64,000 bases of DNA from Azohydromonas caseinilytica (GCF_012927045.1 NZ_JABBFW010000003.1:1-64000), one strand, 5' to 3'; shown: positions 1-11,943, counted from the first letter of the stretch. Numbers and translations: made by a program. Notes: generated by a model from the letters alone, not told the origin.

Positions 1-111
1 CAAGACAAGCCTGGCAACGCATCAAAATAAGCCTTGAAACGGAGTCGTTCGAGACGGCCTTCGGCACCGGCAAAGCTGGCCGGTATATGCCGACTCTGGG
101 TGGCCGGATTA

Positions 112-1478
<1,367 letters not shown>

Positions 1479-1587
1479 CAGGTCAATGCGCGGGTCGTGC
1501 CCTCAATGGTCCGCGACCCCGTTCTGCCGCCTACGCTCCTAGGTCTATAGCGTGTATCAATTTGTGTGTTTTTGGTGACGTAGCTCA

Positions 1588-1615
1588 TTGACACAACGCG
1601 GATGCCCCTTACAAA
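1588..1615 (+). promoter_or_regulatory. Candidate sigma-70 promoter of the cold-shock gene
   Basis: A perfect -35 hexamer TTGACA at 1588-1593 is followed after 16 bp by TACAAA at 1610-1615 (4 of 6 matches to TATAAT). The start codon is about 40 bp downstream at 1655, preceded by a strong GGAGGGG. The surrounding sequence is AT-richer than the chromosome average. The assignment is by consensus only. Confidence 0.5.
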
Positions 1616-1654
1616 ATCTGTTGCACCGCAGCAAAAACACTTGGAGGGGCGCGT

Positions 1655-1894
1655 ATGGCTATCGGCACTGTTAAGTGGTTCAACGATGCAAAGGGCTTTG
1701 GCTTTATCCAGCCGGCCGACGGCGGGGCAGATGTATTTGCCCATTTTTCCGCCATTCAGATGGAAGGCTTCAGGACTCTTAAACAAGGCAGCCGAGTGAG
1801 CTTTGAAATCGTAAAAGGTCCCAAGGGGGAACTGGCTCAGAACATCCGAGCTATCGACGCAGCGTCGGACTTGCCCAGTGACGAATTACGCTGA
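1655..1894 (+). CDS. Cold-shock domain protein (CspA family)
   Basis: 79-residue single cold-shock domain protein that should bind single-stranded RNA/DNA and act as an RNA chaperone in the cytoplasm. RNP1-like KGFGFIQP (residues 13-20) and RNP2-like DVFAHFSAI (26-34) are both present, after the typical [11 protein letters not shown] start. It is slightly longer than the usual 67-70 residues because of a C-terminal acidic tail ending DELR. The ATG follows a strong GGAGGGG ribosome site. It is monocistronic and lies between the transposase remnants and aat in a patch of lower GC. The family is certain; which Csp paralogue it is cannot be told. Confidence 0.93.
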   Translation: MAIGTVKWFNDAKGFGFIQPADGGADVFAHFSAIQMEGFRTLKQGSRVSFEIVKGPKGELAQNIRAIDAASDLPSDELR

Positions 1895-2068
1895 AGAGAG
1901 CGAGTAAACCTTGGTGAGAGCCTTGACTTGTCTTGCAAAGATGAAAGCTCTTTGGTAATGGCGATTTGCTTGGCCTGAACGCCATGTTTGCCACAAGCAT
2001 GACGCTTCAGGCTGCTCGGGAATGCCTGGGCTTCTCACCTCGGTTCTGCAACGACGATCATCTTTGGT

Positions 2069-2836
2069 ATGAACTTACCGTTGCCTTGGCTAGATGACGA
2101 ATACTCGCCCTTGCCATCGCCTGCCCTGGCTCTAGGGGCTGATTCGCCCGCACCAGGTTTGCTGGCCGCTGGCGGAAGACTTACGCCAAAGCGGTTGCGC
2201 GAGGCTTACCGCAATGGCATTTTCCCATGGTATTCGCAAGACCAACCCGTACTATGGTGGGCACCTGACCCACGCTTGGTACTGCCAGTGACGGAGTTCC
2301 GGCTCCATCGCTCACTACGCAAAAAGCTGCAACGCTTCTTGGATACGCCCACTTGTGAGATGCGTATTGACAGCGCCTGCACCACAGTCATACATGCCTG
2401 TGCTTCCGTATCGCGGGATGGTCAGGACGGCACCTGGATCGTGCCAGCGATGCAGCACGCATACGGTGCTTGGCATGCGGCAGGCTGCGTCCATAGCTTT
2501 GAAACTTGGATAGACGGTGAGTTGGTGGGCGGACTCTACGGCGTTGGCCTAGGGCGGATGTTCTTCGGCGAGTCGATGTTCTCAACACGCACAGATGCCT
2601 CGAAGATCGCTTTAGCAGCTTTGATTTGCTTTTGCCGTATCCACCAGATCAGGCTCGTTGATTGCCAACAGAACACTGCGCATTTGGCTTCTTTGGGAGC
2701 ACGAGAAATAGCGCGGACTGATTTCCTGAGGCATCTAGCTGCCACAGTGGATGCTGAGCCAGTGCGAGACTGGATCTATGATGAGTCGATGTGGGCGCAG
2801 TTAGGGTTGCGCCCCACGACCAGAGGATCTCCGTGA
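2069..2836 (+). CDS. aat: Leucyl/phenylalanyl-tRNA--protein transferase
   Basis: 255-residue Aat, which transfers Leu or Phe from tRNA to proteins with N-terminal Arg or Lys, creating N-degrons for ClpS/ClpAP. The family blocks are clear: [21 protein letters not shown] (first 20 of the block begin at residue 31), [38 protein letters not shown], and [16 protein letters not shown] followed by MFFGESMFS. Length is normal for the family. It overlaps the next gene, bpt, at GTGA, so the two transferases are co-translated. Codon use is less GC-biased than most of the window, shared with bpt and the csp gene. Function is secure from family conservation. Confidence 0.96.
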   Translation: MNLPLPWLDDEYSPLPSPALALGADSPAPGLLAAGGRLTPKRLREAYRNGIFPWYSQDQPVLWWAPDPRLVLPVTEFRLHRSLRKKLQRFLDTPTCEMRIDSACTTVIHACASVSRDGQDGTWIVPAMQHAYGAWHAAGCVHSFETWIDGELVGGLYGVGLGRMFFGESMFSTRTDASKIALAALICFCRIHQIRLVDCQQNTAHLASLGAREIARTDFLRHLAATVDAEPVRDWIYDESMWAQLGLRPTTRGSP

Positions 2837-3573
2837 CCGCTCCAAAGGAACTACCCCTCGCGTCGCTACAGTTCTATGCTACGGCGCCCTACCCGTGCAG
2901 CTATCTGTCTGGCCGGCTAGCGCGTTCGCAAGTAGCTACTCCAAGTCATCTTATTCATGCTGACGCTTACTCGGAACTGGTAGCCCGCGGTTTCAGGCGC
3001 AGCGGTCTTTTCACCTACCGGCCGTATTGCGACGGTTGCCGTGCGTGTGTCCCGTTGCGTGTACCGGTTCAGCAGTTCAACCCTTCCCGTAGCCAACGCC
3101 GAGCATGGCAAGCGCACCGGAGTTTAGTTGCGCGAGTGCTGCGGCTGTGCTTCTTGCCTGAGCACTATCAACTTTATCTGCGTTATCAATCAGGGCGCCA
3201 CAGTGGAGGTGGGATGGACCACGACAGTGTGGACCAGTACACCCAGTTCTTGCTGCAAAGTCGCGTCAACTCGCGGCTGGTCGAGTTTCGCGAGCCTAGT
3301 GAATCCGGGCTGGGAGCACTGAAAATGGTTTCCATCCTGGACGTGCTCAGCGATGGATTGTCCGCTGTCTACACCTTCTACGACCCCGATGACCACGCCA
3401 GCTACGGCACCTATAACATCCTCTGGCAGATCGAGCAGACACGGTTGCTGAAGCTGCCTTATCTGTACCTGGGCTATTGGATCGGCAGCAGCGGCAAGAT
3501 GGCCTACAAAGCCCAGTTCCGACCTCATGAGTTGCTGGTGGATGGTCGGTGGCGAGCGAATACCTCGGCGTGA
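2833..3573 (+). CDS. bpt: Aspartate/glutamate leucyltransferase (bacterial arginyltransferase-like)
   Basis: Bpt transfers Leu from leucyl-tRNA to proteins with N-terminal Asp or Glu, complementing Aat in the N-end rule pathway. The N-terminal motif YPCSYL and the cysteine pair in [15 protein letters not shown] (about residues 57-71) match the ATE N-domain. [20 protein letters not shown] and the [20 protein letters not shown] block match the C-domain. I place the start at the GTG at 2833: it overlaps the aat stop as GTGA, has AGAGGA five bases upstream, and gives 247 residues with an N-terminus like other Bpt proteins. An in-frame codon at 2791 would lie inside aat and is less likely. Confidence 0.93.
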   Translation: MTAPKELPLASLQFYATAPYPCSYLSGRLARSQVATPSHLIHADAYSELVARGFRRSGLFTYRPYCDGCRACVPLRVPVQQFNPSRSQRRAWQAHRSLVARVLRLCFLPEHYQLYLRYQSGRHSGGGMDHDSVDQYTQFLLQSRVNSRLVEFREPSESGLGALKMVSILDVLSDGLSAVYTFYDPDDHASYGTYNILWQIEQTRLLKLPYLYLGYWIGSSGKMAYKAQFRPHELLVDGRWRANTSA

Positions 3574-3861
3574 TTGTAAGATTGTCTTAACCATGTATGT
3601 CTCACACTAACGCTTCTCCATGCCTTCGTTGAGCCCGACTTAGGACCGCGATAACGACATTCTGCTTGCAAGAGAGAGGACCAAGTGCTTCCGTAATACA
3701 TGTATGTACTTTTAAGGGAGCCTGGGACCTACGTCAGAGTTATGCAGCAACGCTCTTCTGCGCAACACGTCGCTGCCACGCCTATCTCATGAATCGAGGT
3801 CGGGGTATCGAGTAGCACCTACAGCAGTAGGCTCGATACAAGAACATCACGCTACCCCCGT
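3574..3861. other. Non-coding gap between convergent bpt and lysE-type genes
   Basis: 288 bp without a plausible gene, AT-richer than the flanks to the right. It contains the palindrome ATACATGTAT at 3696-3705, a related CATGTATGT at about 3591, and a strong bulged hairpin at 3805-3839 listed separately. Nothing else is recognised. Confidence 0.6.
3805..3839. terminator. Bulged hairpin between convergent genes, possible bidirectional terminator
   Basis: Outer arms GTATCGAG (3805-3812) and CTCGATAC (3832-3839) and inner arms CCTAC (3818-3822) and GTAGG (3827-3831) pair perfectly, with a 5-base bulge TAGCA on the left and a 4-base loop. It sits 22 bp from the stop of the exporter gene and downstream of bpt. 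There is no T-run on either strand, so the terminator role is inferred from position only. Confidence 0.4.
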
Positions 3862-4476
3862 TCAAGCCCTCACCATCCAAGCGGCCGTGAGCATCAGCAC
3901 GACAGCCATGAGCCGATTGAACCAAAGCAGTCGCCGCCCTTGCGCCAGCCAGCGCCGCAGTACCGAGCCCACCAGCGCATAGCTGAAGTTGCTGCTCCAG
4001 GCGAAGAACACCATTACCGCACACACGATCAGCAAGCGCTGCCCCGGATTGCTTGACGGCTGCCCGCCCGCGCTCGTTACCCATCCGCCGGCCAAGGTCA
4101 GGGCCAGCATCCAGGCCTTGATATTCAGGAACTGCAGCCCGACGCCCTGCCAGAAACCGACGTTGAGCCTCCGCTCGTCCGCCTGCCCCAGCTGCCCGGC
4201 CCGGGACAGCTTCCACGCCAGCCACAGCAGGTAGCCAATGCCGGCGGCCTTGACCGCCCAGCGCGCCGCCGGCAGCGCCAGCAGCAGCGCGCCGATCCCC
4301 AGGCCGCAACCCAGCATCAGCAGTGTCCAGCCCACCGGTACCGCGCTGACGAACACCAGCGCCCGGCGCAAGCCGAAATTGACCGCCAGGGCTGTGGACA
4401 GCGTCGTGTTCGGACCGGGCGTGAAGCTCATTGCGGTGGCCACCGTCAACAGGGCCACCCATTCATCCATGCTCAT
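3862..4476 (-). CDS. LysE/RhtB family amino-acid exporter
   Basis: 204-residue inner-membrane protein of the LysE/RhtB translocator family, which exports amino acids or related small molecules. The family signature MSFTPGPNTTLS lies at residues 15-26, followed by hydrophobic segments GWTLLMLGCGLGIGALLLAL, IGYLLWLAWKL and LLIVCAVMVFFAW, and a C-terminal segment with LMAVVLMLTAAW. Length is normal. It lies downstream of the maoC-type gene on the same strand with an 88-bp gap, so it may or may not belong to the benzoate operon. The substrate cannot be inferred. Confidence 0.88.
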   Translation of the reverse strand: MSMDEWVALLTVATAMSFTPGPNTTLSTALAVNFGLRRALVFVSAVPVGWTLLMLGCGLGIGALLLALPAARWAVKAAGIGYLLWLAWKLSRAGQLGQADERRLNVGFWQGVGLQFLNIKAWMLALTLAGGWVTSAGGQPSSNPGQRLLIVCAVMVFFAWSSNFSYALVGSVLRRWLAQGRRLLWFNRLMAVVLMLTAAWMVRA

Positions 4477-4564
4477 TCGGGCAGTCTATAGACCGGTACT
4501 CCCCTGCCCCTGGGCGCGGCACACAGGCAGGCCGCGCAAGGCCCACACCGTGGGCAGGCCCCCT

Positions 4565-5038
4565 TCAGACGCCGGCACCCTTCGCCTGTGACAGGTCGAA
4601 CAGGCTGGTCGCCTCCAGCTCCAGCGCCTGGCGCCCATCCTCGTGCAGCAGCTCCCAACGCCAGCGCAGCACGCCCAGATCGGGCTTGCTCTGCGAGCGC
4701 CGCACTTCCAGCACGGTGGCTTCCAGGCGCACGGGCTCATCGGGACGCACGGGGTTGGGCCACTTGATGTAGGCGATGCCGGGCGAGGCAAAGCTCTCCG
4801 AGCCCTGCAGCGCCGCCTCGACCGCCAGGCGCATGGCCAGACCGCAGGTCTGCCAACCGCTGGCAATGAGCCCCTTGAAAGGCCCCTGGTCGGCCGCCAC
4901 CGGGTCGGTGTGGAACCACTGCGGGTCCCAGGCTTGGGCGAACGCCAGGATCTCGGCCTCGCTCAGCGATGCTGGCCCGGCGCTGATGCGCAGCCCGGCA
5001 AAGAACTCCGCGAATTTCAAACTCCACCCCCGATGCAC
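4565..5038 (-). CDS. MaoC-like (hot-dog fold) hydratase
   Basis: 157-residue MaoC-like protein; members hydrate enoyl-CoA thioesters. The hydratase-2-like region reads WDPQWFHTDPVAADQGPF (about residues 37-54) followed by KGLIASGW. The Asp/His pair of the active site is present, while the usual Asn between them is Gln and the usual AHGM is ASGW, a pattern I associate with aromatic-catabolism MaoC proteins. It overlaps the upstream dehydrogenase gene by 22 bp, so it is co-transcribed as the last benzoate-cluster gene on this strand. A role in hydrating a dehydroadipyl-CoA-type intermediate is inferred. Confidence 0.8.
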   Translation of the reverse strand: MHRGWSLKFAEFFAGLRISAGPASLSEAEILAFAQAWDPQWFHTDPVAADQGPFKGLIASGWQTCGLAMRLAVEAALQGSESFASPGIAYIKWPNPVRPDEPVRLEATVLEVRRSQSKPDLGVLRWRWELLHEDGRQALELEATSLFDLSQAKGAGV

Positions 5039-6558
5039 TCGACTTCATGAAGCCCACGCCGCCAGGCGCACAGCCGCAGGCCCGGGCTGACACGGTAGCG
5101 CTCGCCGCGGTAATGCGCGTCCAGCGCGTCGAGCAGATTGATCACGCCGGCGGTGTCCCAGCCGCGCAGCCACTCGAAGGGGCCCTGCGGGTAGTTCACC
5201 CCCAGCTTCATCGCTGCGTCGGCGCCAGCTTCGTCGCACACGCCCTGGTGCACCGCGTCGGCCGCTTCGTTGATCAGCATGGCGATGGTGCGCGCCACCA
5301 CCAGCCCCGGCGCGTCGGCCAGGCGCTGGGGGTTGAAACCCAGCTCCTGCAGCCACAGCGGAGCCGCCGCGCACCAGGCTGCGGAGGCCTGCACCGCCGG
5401 CGCCCAGGCCAGCGCGGCGCCTGGCGCCTGCGACAGCGGCAGGTCGAACACCGCCACGTCGGCCGCCTCCCCGGCACCCACCTGCGAGGCCGGGCGCCCG
5501 TCGGTGAGGCGCAACTCCGCCCCGTCCACCTCCAGCCCGGTCCAGTCGCTGTCCGGCATGGGCTCGAAGCCGCGGCCGCGGGCCGTGAGCGCGTCGCGGA
5601 TGCGCCGCGCCACGGCATCGTTGCCATGCACGCTCAGGATCGTGGCTTCCGGCGGCCCGTCCCCGTTCACCGCGGGCAAGGCCGGCTTCGGCGCGCCATC
5701 CGCGTAGTCATAAAAGCCGCGCCCGGACTTGCGCCCCAGCAGCCCGCCCTCGACCAGCTCGCGCTGCACCAGCGAGGGCACGAAGCGCTTGTCGAAGAAG
5801 TTGGCCTCGTACACGGACTGCGTGACGGAGAAGTTGGTGTCGTGGCCGATGAGGTCCATCAGCTCGCACGGCCCCATGCGGAAGCCCGCCGCGCGCAGGC
5901 AGGCATCCAGCACCGCCGGCAAGGCGGCCCGCTCCTGCAGCAACGCCAGCGTCTCGGCGTAATACGGCCGCGCGATGCGGTTGACGATGAAGCCGGGCGT
6001 GGAGCGCGCGTGCACCGGCACCTTGCCCCATTGCTTCGAAAGCTCGTGGATCGCCTGCGCCACCGCCGGCTCGGTCTGCAACCCCGACACCACCTCGACG
6101 AGCCTCATCAGCGGCACGGGATTGAAGAAATGCATGCCCACCAGGCGTCCCGGCCGCTGCAGTCCGTTGGCGATGGCGGTCACGGAAATGGACGAGGTGT
6201 TGGTGGCCAGCACGCAGTCCTCGGCCACCAGGCTTTCAAGCTGCCGGAACAGCGAGCGCTTGGCGTCCAGCTTCTCGACCACCGCCTCCACCACCAGACG
6301 TGCCGAAGCCGCGGTTTCCAGCGCCGTGATCGGCTCGATGTGCGCCAGCGTCTGGTCCACCGCCTGCGCCGTGAGCTTGCCCTTGGCGACCAGCCCCTCC
6401 AGGCTCTTGCCCAGCTTGCCCTTGGCCTCGGCCGCCGCCCCCTCGCGCAGGTCGTACAGCCACACCCGGTGCCCGGCCTGGGCCGCGACCTGGGCGATGC
6501 CGGCCCCCATGATCCCCGCGCCCACCACCAGCAGCGGCGCACCCTGCAGCACGCTCAT
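5017..6558 (-). CDS. paaH: 3-hydroxyacyl-CoA dehydrogenase (PaaH-like)
   Basis: 513-residue NAD-dependent dehydrogenase that likely oxidises 3-hydroxyadipyl-CoA to 3-oxoadipyl-CoA. The Rossmann motif VVGAGIMGAGIAQVAAQAG is at residues 10-28. The catalytic His region GMHFFNPVPLM and STPGFIVNRIARPYY follow, and there is a second C-terminal 3HCDH domain (LGVNYPQGPFEW), as in PaaH/PaaC proteins of about 500 residues. The start ATG at 6558 overlaps the stop of the preceding crotonase gene as ATGA. Coupling to the box genes upstream supports a role in the lower benzoyl-CoA pathway; the partner thiolase is not in the window. Confidence 0.9.
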   Translation of the reverse strand: MSVLQGAPLLVVGAGIMGAGIAQVAAQAGHRVWLYDLREGAAAEAKGKLGKSLEGLVAKGKLTAQAVDQTLAHIEPITALETAASARLVVEAVVEKLDAKRSLFRQLESLVAEDCVLATNTSSISVTAIANGLQRPGRLVGMHFFNPVPLMRLVEVVSGLQTEPAVAQAIHELSKQWGKVPVHARSTPGFIVNRIARPYYAETLALLQERAALPAVLDACLRAAGFRMGPCELMDLIGHDTNFSVTQSVYEANFFDKRFVPSLVQRELVEGGLLGRKSGRGFYDYADGAPKPALPAVNGDGPPEATILSVHGNDAVARRIRDALTARGRGFEPMPDSDWTGLEVDGAELRLTDGRPASQVGAGEAADVAVFDLPLSQAPGAALAWAPAVQASAAWCAAAPLWLQELGFNPQRLADAPGLVVARTIAMLINEAADAVHQGVCDEAGADAAMKLGVNYPQGPFEWLRGWDTAGVINLLDALDAHYRGERYRVSPGLRLCAWRRGLHEVECIGGGV

Positions 6559-7334
6559 ACTTTCGGCATCCAGCTCGCCGGCCGCTTGGCCAGGAAGGCT
6601 TCGAAGCCCTCGCGCGCCTCCGGCGTCGAACGGACGCGCGAGATGGTCTGCGCCGTGAGCTCGCGTACCTCCTCGGTGATCGGCCCCATCTGCAGCCGGC
6701 CAAAGAGCTGCTTGATCTCGCGCTGCGCCAGCGGCCCGCCCACCAGCAGCTCGGCCGCCATCGCCTCCACCGCCGTGTCCAGCCCGTCCAGCGGCACCAC
6801 CTTCTGCACCAGGCCGATGTCCAGCGCTTCCTGCGCGCCGATGCGGCTGGTGGTCAGCGCCAGCCGCAGCGCCTGGCGCTTGCCCACCGCGTTGGTGACA
6901 TAGGGCCCGATCACCGCGGGCAGGATGCCGAACTTGGCCTCGCTCACCGCGAACCTGGCGTCCTCCCCGGCGATGGCGATGTCGCACGCCGCGGTCAGTC
7001 CCACCCCGCCACCCAGCGCCACGCCCTGCACGCGGGCGATGGTCGGCTTGGGGCTCTGGTGGATGGCAGCCAGCATGCCGGCGAAGCGGCGCGCGTCCTG
7101 CAGGTTCCACTCCTGCGAGGCGGTGCTGGCACGCTGCATCCACTGCAGGTCCGCCCCGGCGCTGAAGGCCTTACCGGCCCCTTCGAGCACGATCACCCGC
7201 ACCTCCGGGTCCCCGGACAGCACCGTGAACGCGTCATGCAGGGCGGCGATCATGGCTTCGTCGAAGGCGTTGAACACCTCCGGGCGGTTCATGCGCACGC
7301 GCGCCACGGCGCCGCGCTCCACGACAACGGTCAT
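6555..7334 (-). CDS. Enoyl-CoA hydratase/isomerase (crotonase family)
   Basis: 259-residue crotonase-fold protein. The oxyanion-hole motifs GKAFSAGADLQWM (about residues 60-72) and VALGGGVGL (about 108-116) are intact, as is the SEAKFGILPAVIGPYV stretch. The ATG at 7334 follows AGGAGACTC with good spacing; in-frame upstream codons lie inside boxA and are not used. The next gene overlaps at ATGA and boxA ends 16 bp upstream, so it belongs to the box operon. In this pathway an isomerase/hydratase must act on 3,4-dehydroadipyl-CoA, and this gene is the best candidate, though methylglutaconyl-CoA hydratase-like activity cannot be excluded. Confidence 0.85.
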   Translation of the reverse strand: MTVVVERGAVARVRMNRPEVFNAFDEAMIAALHDAFTVLSGDPEVRVIVLEGAGKAFSAGADLQWMQRASTASQEWNLQDARRFAGMLAAIHQSPKPTIARVQGVALGGGVGLTAACDIAIAGEDARFAVSEAKFGILPAVIGPYVTNAVGKRQALRLALTTSRIGAQEALDIGLVQKVVPLDGLDTAVEAMAAELLVGGPLAQREIKQLFGRLQMGPITEEVRELTAQTISRVRSTPEAREGFEAFLAKRPASWMPKV

Positions 7335-7350
7335 CAGGGAGTCTCCTCGG

Positions 7351-8583
7351 TCAATAGGTTTCCAGGTGCAGCCGGCCCTCGCGCTTGAGCTGCTGGTGCA
7401 GCGCCGGCCAGTCCAGGTCGTGCTGCACGGCCACGTCACGCAGCACCTCCAGCACGCCGGCCTCCATGCCCTTCAGGCCACAGACATAGAAATAGGCGTT
7501 CGGGTCGCGCAGCAGCTTAACCAAGTCCGCCCCTCGCTCTCTCATTGCATCCTGTACGTAGCGTCGAGGCTGCCCCGGCGTGCGCGAGAAGGCGAAGTTG
7601 ATGTCGATGAAATCCTTGGGCAGGTTCATCAGCGGCCCGAAGTACGGCAGCTCCTGCTGGGTGCGCGCGCCGAAGAACAGCATGAGCTTGCCGCTCTCAC
7701 CCTGGCCGCGGCGGCGCCGCCGGCGCTCGGTCATGGCGCGCATCGGGGCACTGCCCGTGCCGGTGCAGATCATCACCAGGTGGCTGCCGGCGTGGTTGGG
7801 CATCAGGAAGGTGGCGCCGAAGGGGCCGATCACCTGCACGGGGTCACCCTTCTTCAGGTCGCACAGATAGTTCGAAGCCACCCCGCGCACCGGCCGGCCC
7901 TGGTAATCGGCCGTCACGCGCTTCACGGTCAGCGAGACGTTGTTGTAGCCCGGGCGCTCGCCGTCGCGCGGGCTGGCGATGGAGTACTGGCGCGCGTGGT
8001 GCGGCCGCCCTTGCGCGTCCGTGCCCGGCGGCAGGATGCCCAGCGACTGCCCTTCCAGCACCGGGAACGGCACGTTGCCGAAATCCAGCACGATGTGGTG
8101 CGTGTCGCTGTCGGTGCCCAGCTCCGTGACGCGGTAGTTGCCCGCCACCGTGGCCGTGATGGGGCTCTTGTGCGTGTACAGGTTGACGTAGGGATGCGAG
8201 GCCGACCACGGCGGCACCTGCGCGCCGTTGACCGCGTCGGCCAGCGGGCTCTCCTGCGCCTGCACTTGCGGCCCTGCAGCCTCGGCCGCCGTCTCGACGT
8301 TCAGGCCCAGCGCCTTTTCCGCCGGCAGCTCGCTCCAGGTCAGTTGCTCCTCGACCGAGTAGGCCTCCAGCCGCAGCACGGTGCGCCAGTTGTCGATCGC
8401 GCCCGTGGGGCACGGCGGCACGCAGGCCATGCAGAAGTTGCACTTTCCCGGGTCCACGACGTAGTTGTTCGAGTCGTGCGTGATGGCATCGACCGGGCAG
8501 CTTTCCTCGCAGGTGTTGCAGCGGATGCAGATCTCGGGGTCGATCAGGTGCTGCTTGAGCACCTCGGGCAGCGGGGCGTTCAT
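7351..8583 (-). CDS. boxA: Benzoyl-CoA 2,3-epoxidase, reductase subunit BoxA
   Basis: 410-residue reductase that passes electrons from NADPH to the diiron epoxidase BoxB. The N-terminus carries two [4Fe-4S] clusters, [12 protein letters not shown] (about residues 19-30) and [12 protein letters not shown] (about 48-59). The rest is a ferredoxin-NADP reductase-like module with FAD motif [14 protein letters not shown] site [13 protein letters not shown] and a C-terminal YVCGLKGME. The start [10 protein letters not shown] at 8583 has GAGAG upstream; a longer in-frame reading begins inside the repeat at 8622-8661 and is rejected. It is separated from boxB by 88 bp that contains that palindromic repeat. 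Assignment is firm. Confidence 0.95.
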   Translation of the reverse strand: MNAPLPEVLKQHLIDPEICIRCNTCEESCPVDAITHDSNNYVVDPGKCNFCMACVPPCPTGAIDNWRTVLRLEAYSVEEQLTWSELPAEKALGLNVETAAEAAGPQVQAQESPLADAVNGAQVPPWSASHPYVNLYTHKSPITATVAGNYRVTELGTDSDTHHIVLDFGNVPFPVLEGQSLGILPPGTDAQGRPHHARQYSIASPRDGERPGYNNVSLTVKRVTADYQGRPVRGVASNYLCDLKKGDPVQVIGPFGATFLMPNHAGSHLVMICTGTGSAPMRAMTERRRRRRGQGESGKLMLFFGARTQQELPYFGPLMNLPKDFIDINFAFSRTPGQPRRYVQDAMRERGADLVKLLRDPNAYFYVCGLKGMEAGVLEVLRDVAVQHDLDWPALHQQLKREGRLHLETY

Positions 8584-8621
8584 GAAGCTCTCTCTGTCAT
8601 TGCGGGCGCTGTAACCGTTTC

Positions 8622-8661
8622 CCGTTCGGACTGAGCCCTTCGACAAGCTCAGGGCGAACGG
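8622..8661. repeat. Dispersed palindromic repeat, copy 1 (between boxB and boxA)
   Basis: Outer arms CCGTTCG (8622-8628) and CGAACGG (8655-8661) enclose CTGAGC (8631-8636) and GCTCAG (8647-8652) with CCTTCGACAA between them. The core CCCTTCGACAAGCTCAGGG recurs at 23609-23672 and 27644-27761. Such elements are common intergenic repeats in Burkholderiales genomes and give the junk peptide FALSLSKG when translated. This copy lies inside the box operon, in the 88-bp boxB-boxA spacer. Confidence 0.9.
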
Positions 8662-8671
8662 AAAAATGGGC

Positions 8672-10111
<1,440 letters not shown>

Positions 10112-10154
10112 GGCGCTGTCTCCTGGAATGTCGTGGGATGTAGGGGCGTCGGAT

Positions 10155-11831
10155 TCAGACGCGGTTCATGTCGAACTGGGCCTTCTCGCCCTTGCCGTAG
10201 AGCTTGAGCGCGCCCTTGTCGCCCACGGCGTTGGGGCGCTGGAAAATCCAGTTCTGCCAGGCCGTGAGCCGGCCGAAGACGCGGGTGAGCATGGTCTCGG
10301 GGCCGTTGAAGCGCAGGTTCGCCTCCATGCCGGTGAGCGCGTCGGGTGACATCGCCGCGCGCTCCTCGATGGCCAGGCGCACCTCGTCGGCCCAGTCGAT
10401 GTCGTCGGGGTTGGAGGTCACCAGGCCCAGCCCGAAGGCCGCATCGGCGTCCAGCGGCTGGCCCAGCTGCGCGCGCACCGCCTGCAGCGCCGGCGCCTCG
10501 TCGTAGAAGCGGCGGCCCAGCCGCGACTGGTTCGTCGCCATCGGGAACAGGCCGAAGTTGGTTTCGGTCACGACGATCTTCGGCGCGGCGGCTTCGTCGT
10601 CCGGCTGCGCCAGCATGTAGCTGCGGTCGCACGCCAGCGCCAGCTCCAGCAGCGGCCCGGCGAAGCACGAGCCCGGCTCGATCAGCGCGAACAGCGTGCG
10701 CGAGGACACGTCCAGCCGCGAGAAGGTGCGGCGCAGCAGACCCGTGGTCTCGCGCACCAGCCAGTGGCCCTGGTTCGCCTGCAGCACCGCGTCCACCGCC
10801 AGCACGCCTTGAGCATCGCCCGCGGTCTTGAGCAGCCAGGTGCCGATCTCGGGCTCGTTGGTGCGCATGGACAGGATCGCGTCGTCCAGTTCGCGCGCCA
10901 TCTGCAGCGGCCACCAGGCGGCGCCCGCAGCCACGATGCCGGCCAGGTCGGCGGGCTGCGCTCCTTCCGGCGCCTTGACCGTAAAGGTCGCGGCACGCCT
11001 GGCGCGGTCGATCTCCACCGTGACGAAGCCATAGCGCAGCGCATCGGCCTCGATGGTCCGCTGCAGCGGCACCAGCGCCACGCCCTGCGCCTCGGCCGGG
11101 CGGTCGCTCAGCGCGGCCAGGGCCTGGGCCCGCTCCTGCACCTTCTGCGCGAACTGCGCGGGTTTCACGGCCTCGTCCACCAAGCGCCAGTCCTTGGCCT
11201 TCTGGCCGCGTACGCCCTCGGTGGTGGTGCAGAAGATGTCGGCCAGGTCGTGGCGCACCTTGCGCTTGTCGGTGACGCGCGTCAGGCCGCCCGTGCCCGG
11301 CAGCACGCCCAGCAGCGGCACCTCCGGAAGGCTCACCGCCGAGGAGCGGTCATCGACCAGGATGATCTCGTCGCAGGCCAGCGCCAGCTCGTAGCCGCCG
11401 CCGGCGCAGGCGCCGTTGACCGCGGCAATGAACTTCAGGCCCGAATGCGCGCTGGAGTCCTCCATGCCGTTGCGCGTCTCGTTGGTGAACTTGCAGAAGT
11501 TCACCTTCCAGGCATGGCTGGACACGCCCAGCATGAAGATGTTGGCGCCCGAGCAGAAGATGCGGTCCTTGGCGCTGGTCACGATCACGCTGCGCACCTG
11601 CGGGTGCTCGAAGCGGATGCGGTTCAGGGCGTCGTTGAGCTCGATGTCCACGCCCAGGTCGTAGCTGTTGAGCTTGAGCTTGTAGCCCGGGCGGATGCCG
11701 GCGTTCTCGTCGATGTCCAGCGTCAGGGTGGCAATCTGCCCCTCGGTGCGCAGCGACCAGTGCCTGTACTGCGAAGGCTCGATCTGGTAGTTGACGCGGG
11801 CGGTGTCGGCGGTTTCGGCGGCAGCGTTCAT
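10155..11831 (-). CDS. boxC: 2,3-epoxybenzoyl-CoA dihydrolase (BoxC)
   Basis: 558-residue tandem crotonase-fold enzyme that hydrolytically opens epoxybenzoyl-CoA to 3,4-dehydroadipyl-CoA semialdehyde and formate. The first domain contains DRIFCSGANIFMLG and NGACAGGGYELALACDEI. The second contains ALIEPGSCFAGPLLELALAC and ETNFGLFPMATNQSRLGRRF. The ATG at 11831 (MNAAAETADT) follows GGAGACCCG; an in-frame codon 33 bp upstream has no better site. It is the first gene of the box operon, behind the promoter and TGCA-rich operator region at 11864-11943. Assignment is firm. Confidence 0.95.
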   Translation of the reverse strand: MNAAAETADTARVNYQIEPSQYRHWSLRTEGQIATLTLDIDENAGIRPGYKLKLNSYDLGVDIELNDALNRIRFEHPQVRSVIVTSAKDRIFCSGANIFMLGVSSHAWKVNFCKFTNETRNGMEDSSAHSGLKFIAAVNGACAGGGYELALACDEIILVDDRSSAVSLPEVPLLGVLPGTGGLTRVTDKRKVRHDLADIFCTTTEGVRGQKAKDWRLVDEAVKPAQFAQKVQERAQALAALSDRPAEAQGVALVPLQRTIEADALRYGFVTVEIDRARRAATFTVKAPEGAQPADLAGIVAAGAAWWPLQMARELDDAILSMRTNEPEIGTWLLKTAGDAQGVLAVDAVLQANQGHWLVRETTGLLRRTFSRLDVSSRTLFALIEPGSCFAGPLLELALACDRSYMLAQPDDEAAAPKIVVTETNFGLFPMATNQSRLGRRFYDEAPALQAVRAQLGQPLDADAAFGLGLVTSNPDDIDWADEVRLAIEERAAMSPDALTGMEANLRFNGPETMLTRVFGRLTAWQNWIFQRPNAVGDKGALKLYGKGEKAQFDMNRV

Positions 11832-11863
11832 CGGGTCTCCTCGGCAGCCCAGTGGTCCGGACA

Positions 11864-11943
11864 TGCAGCATCATGCAGTGCGTGTGCGGTGCATGATAGG
11901 CATCCTCTGATGAACGTCAATGCATACGCAGCACTTTAGTGCA
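11864..11943 (-). promoter_or_regulatory. box operon promoter with clustered TGCA operator elements
   Basis: On the minus strand a -35 TTGACG (11920 to 11915) and -10 TATCAT (11898 to 11893) are 16 bp apart, pointing at boxC. Five TGCA boxes lie at 11864, 11874, 11890, 11921 and 11940. The last is part of the inverted repeat GCACTTTAGTGC (11931-11942), just upstream of the -35. BzdR/BoxR regulators are known to bind TGCA-type sites, and the 11890 box overlaps the -10. The reading of this as the BoxR operator is inferred. Confidence 0.65.

Noticed and set aside
1..111. istB or a further transposase part left of the istA remnant
   Set aside because: No frame shows IstB or other recognisable sequence in these bases.
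6559..7143. N-terminal extension of the 3-hydroxyacyl-CoA dehydrogenase
   Set aside because: It reads through the crotonase gene in another frame; the Rossmann fold starts at MSVLQGAP and the ATG overlaps the upstream stop.
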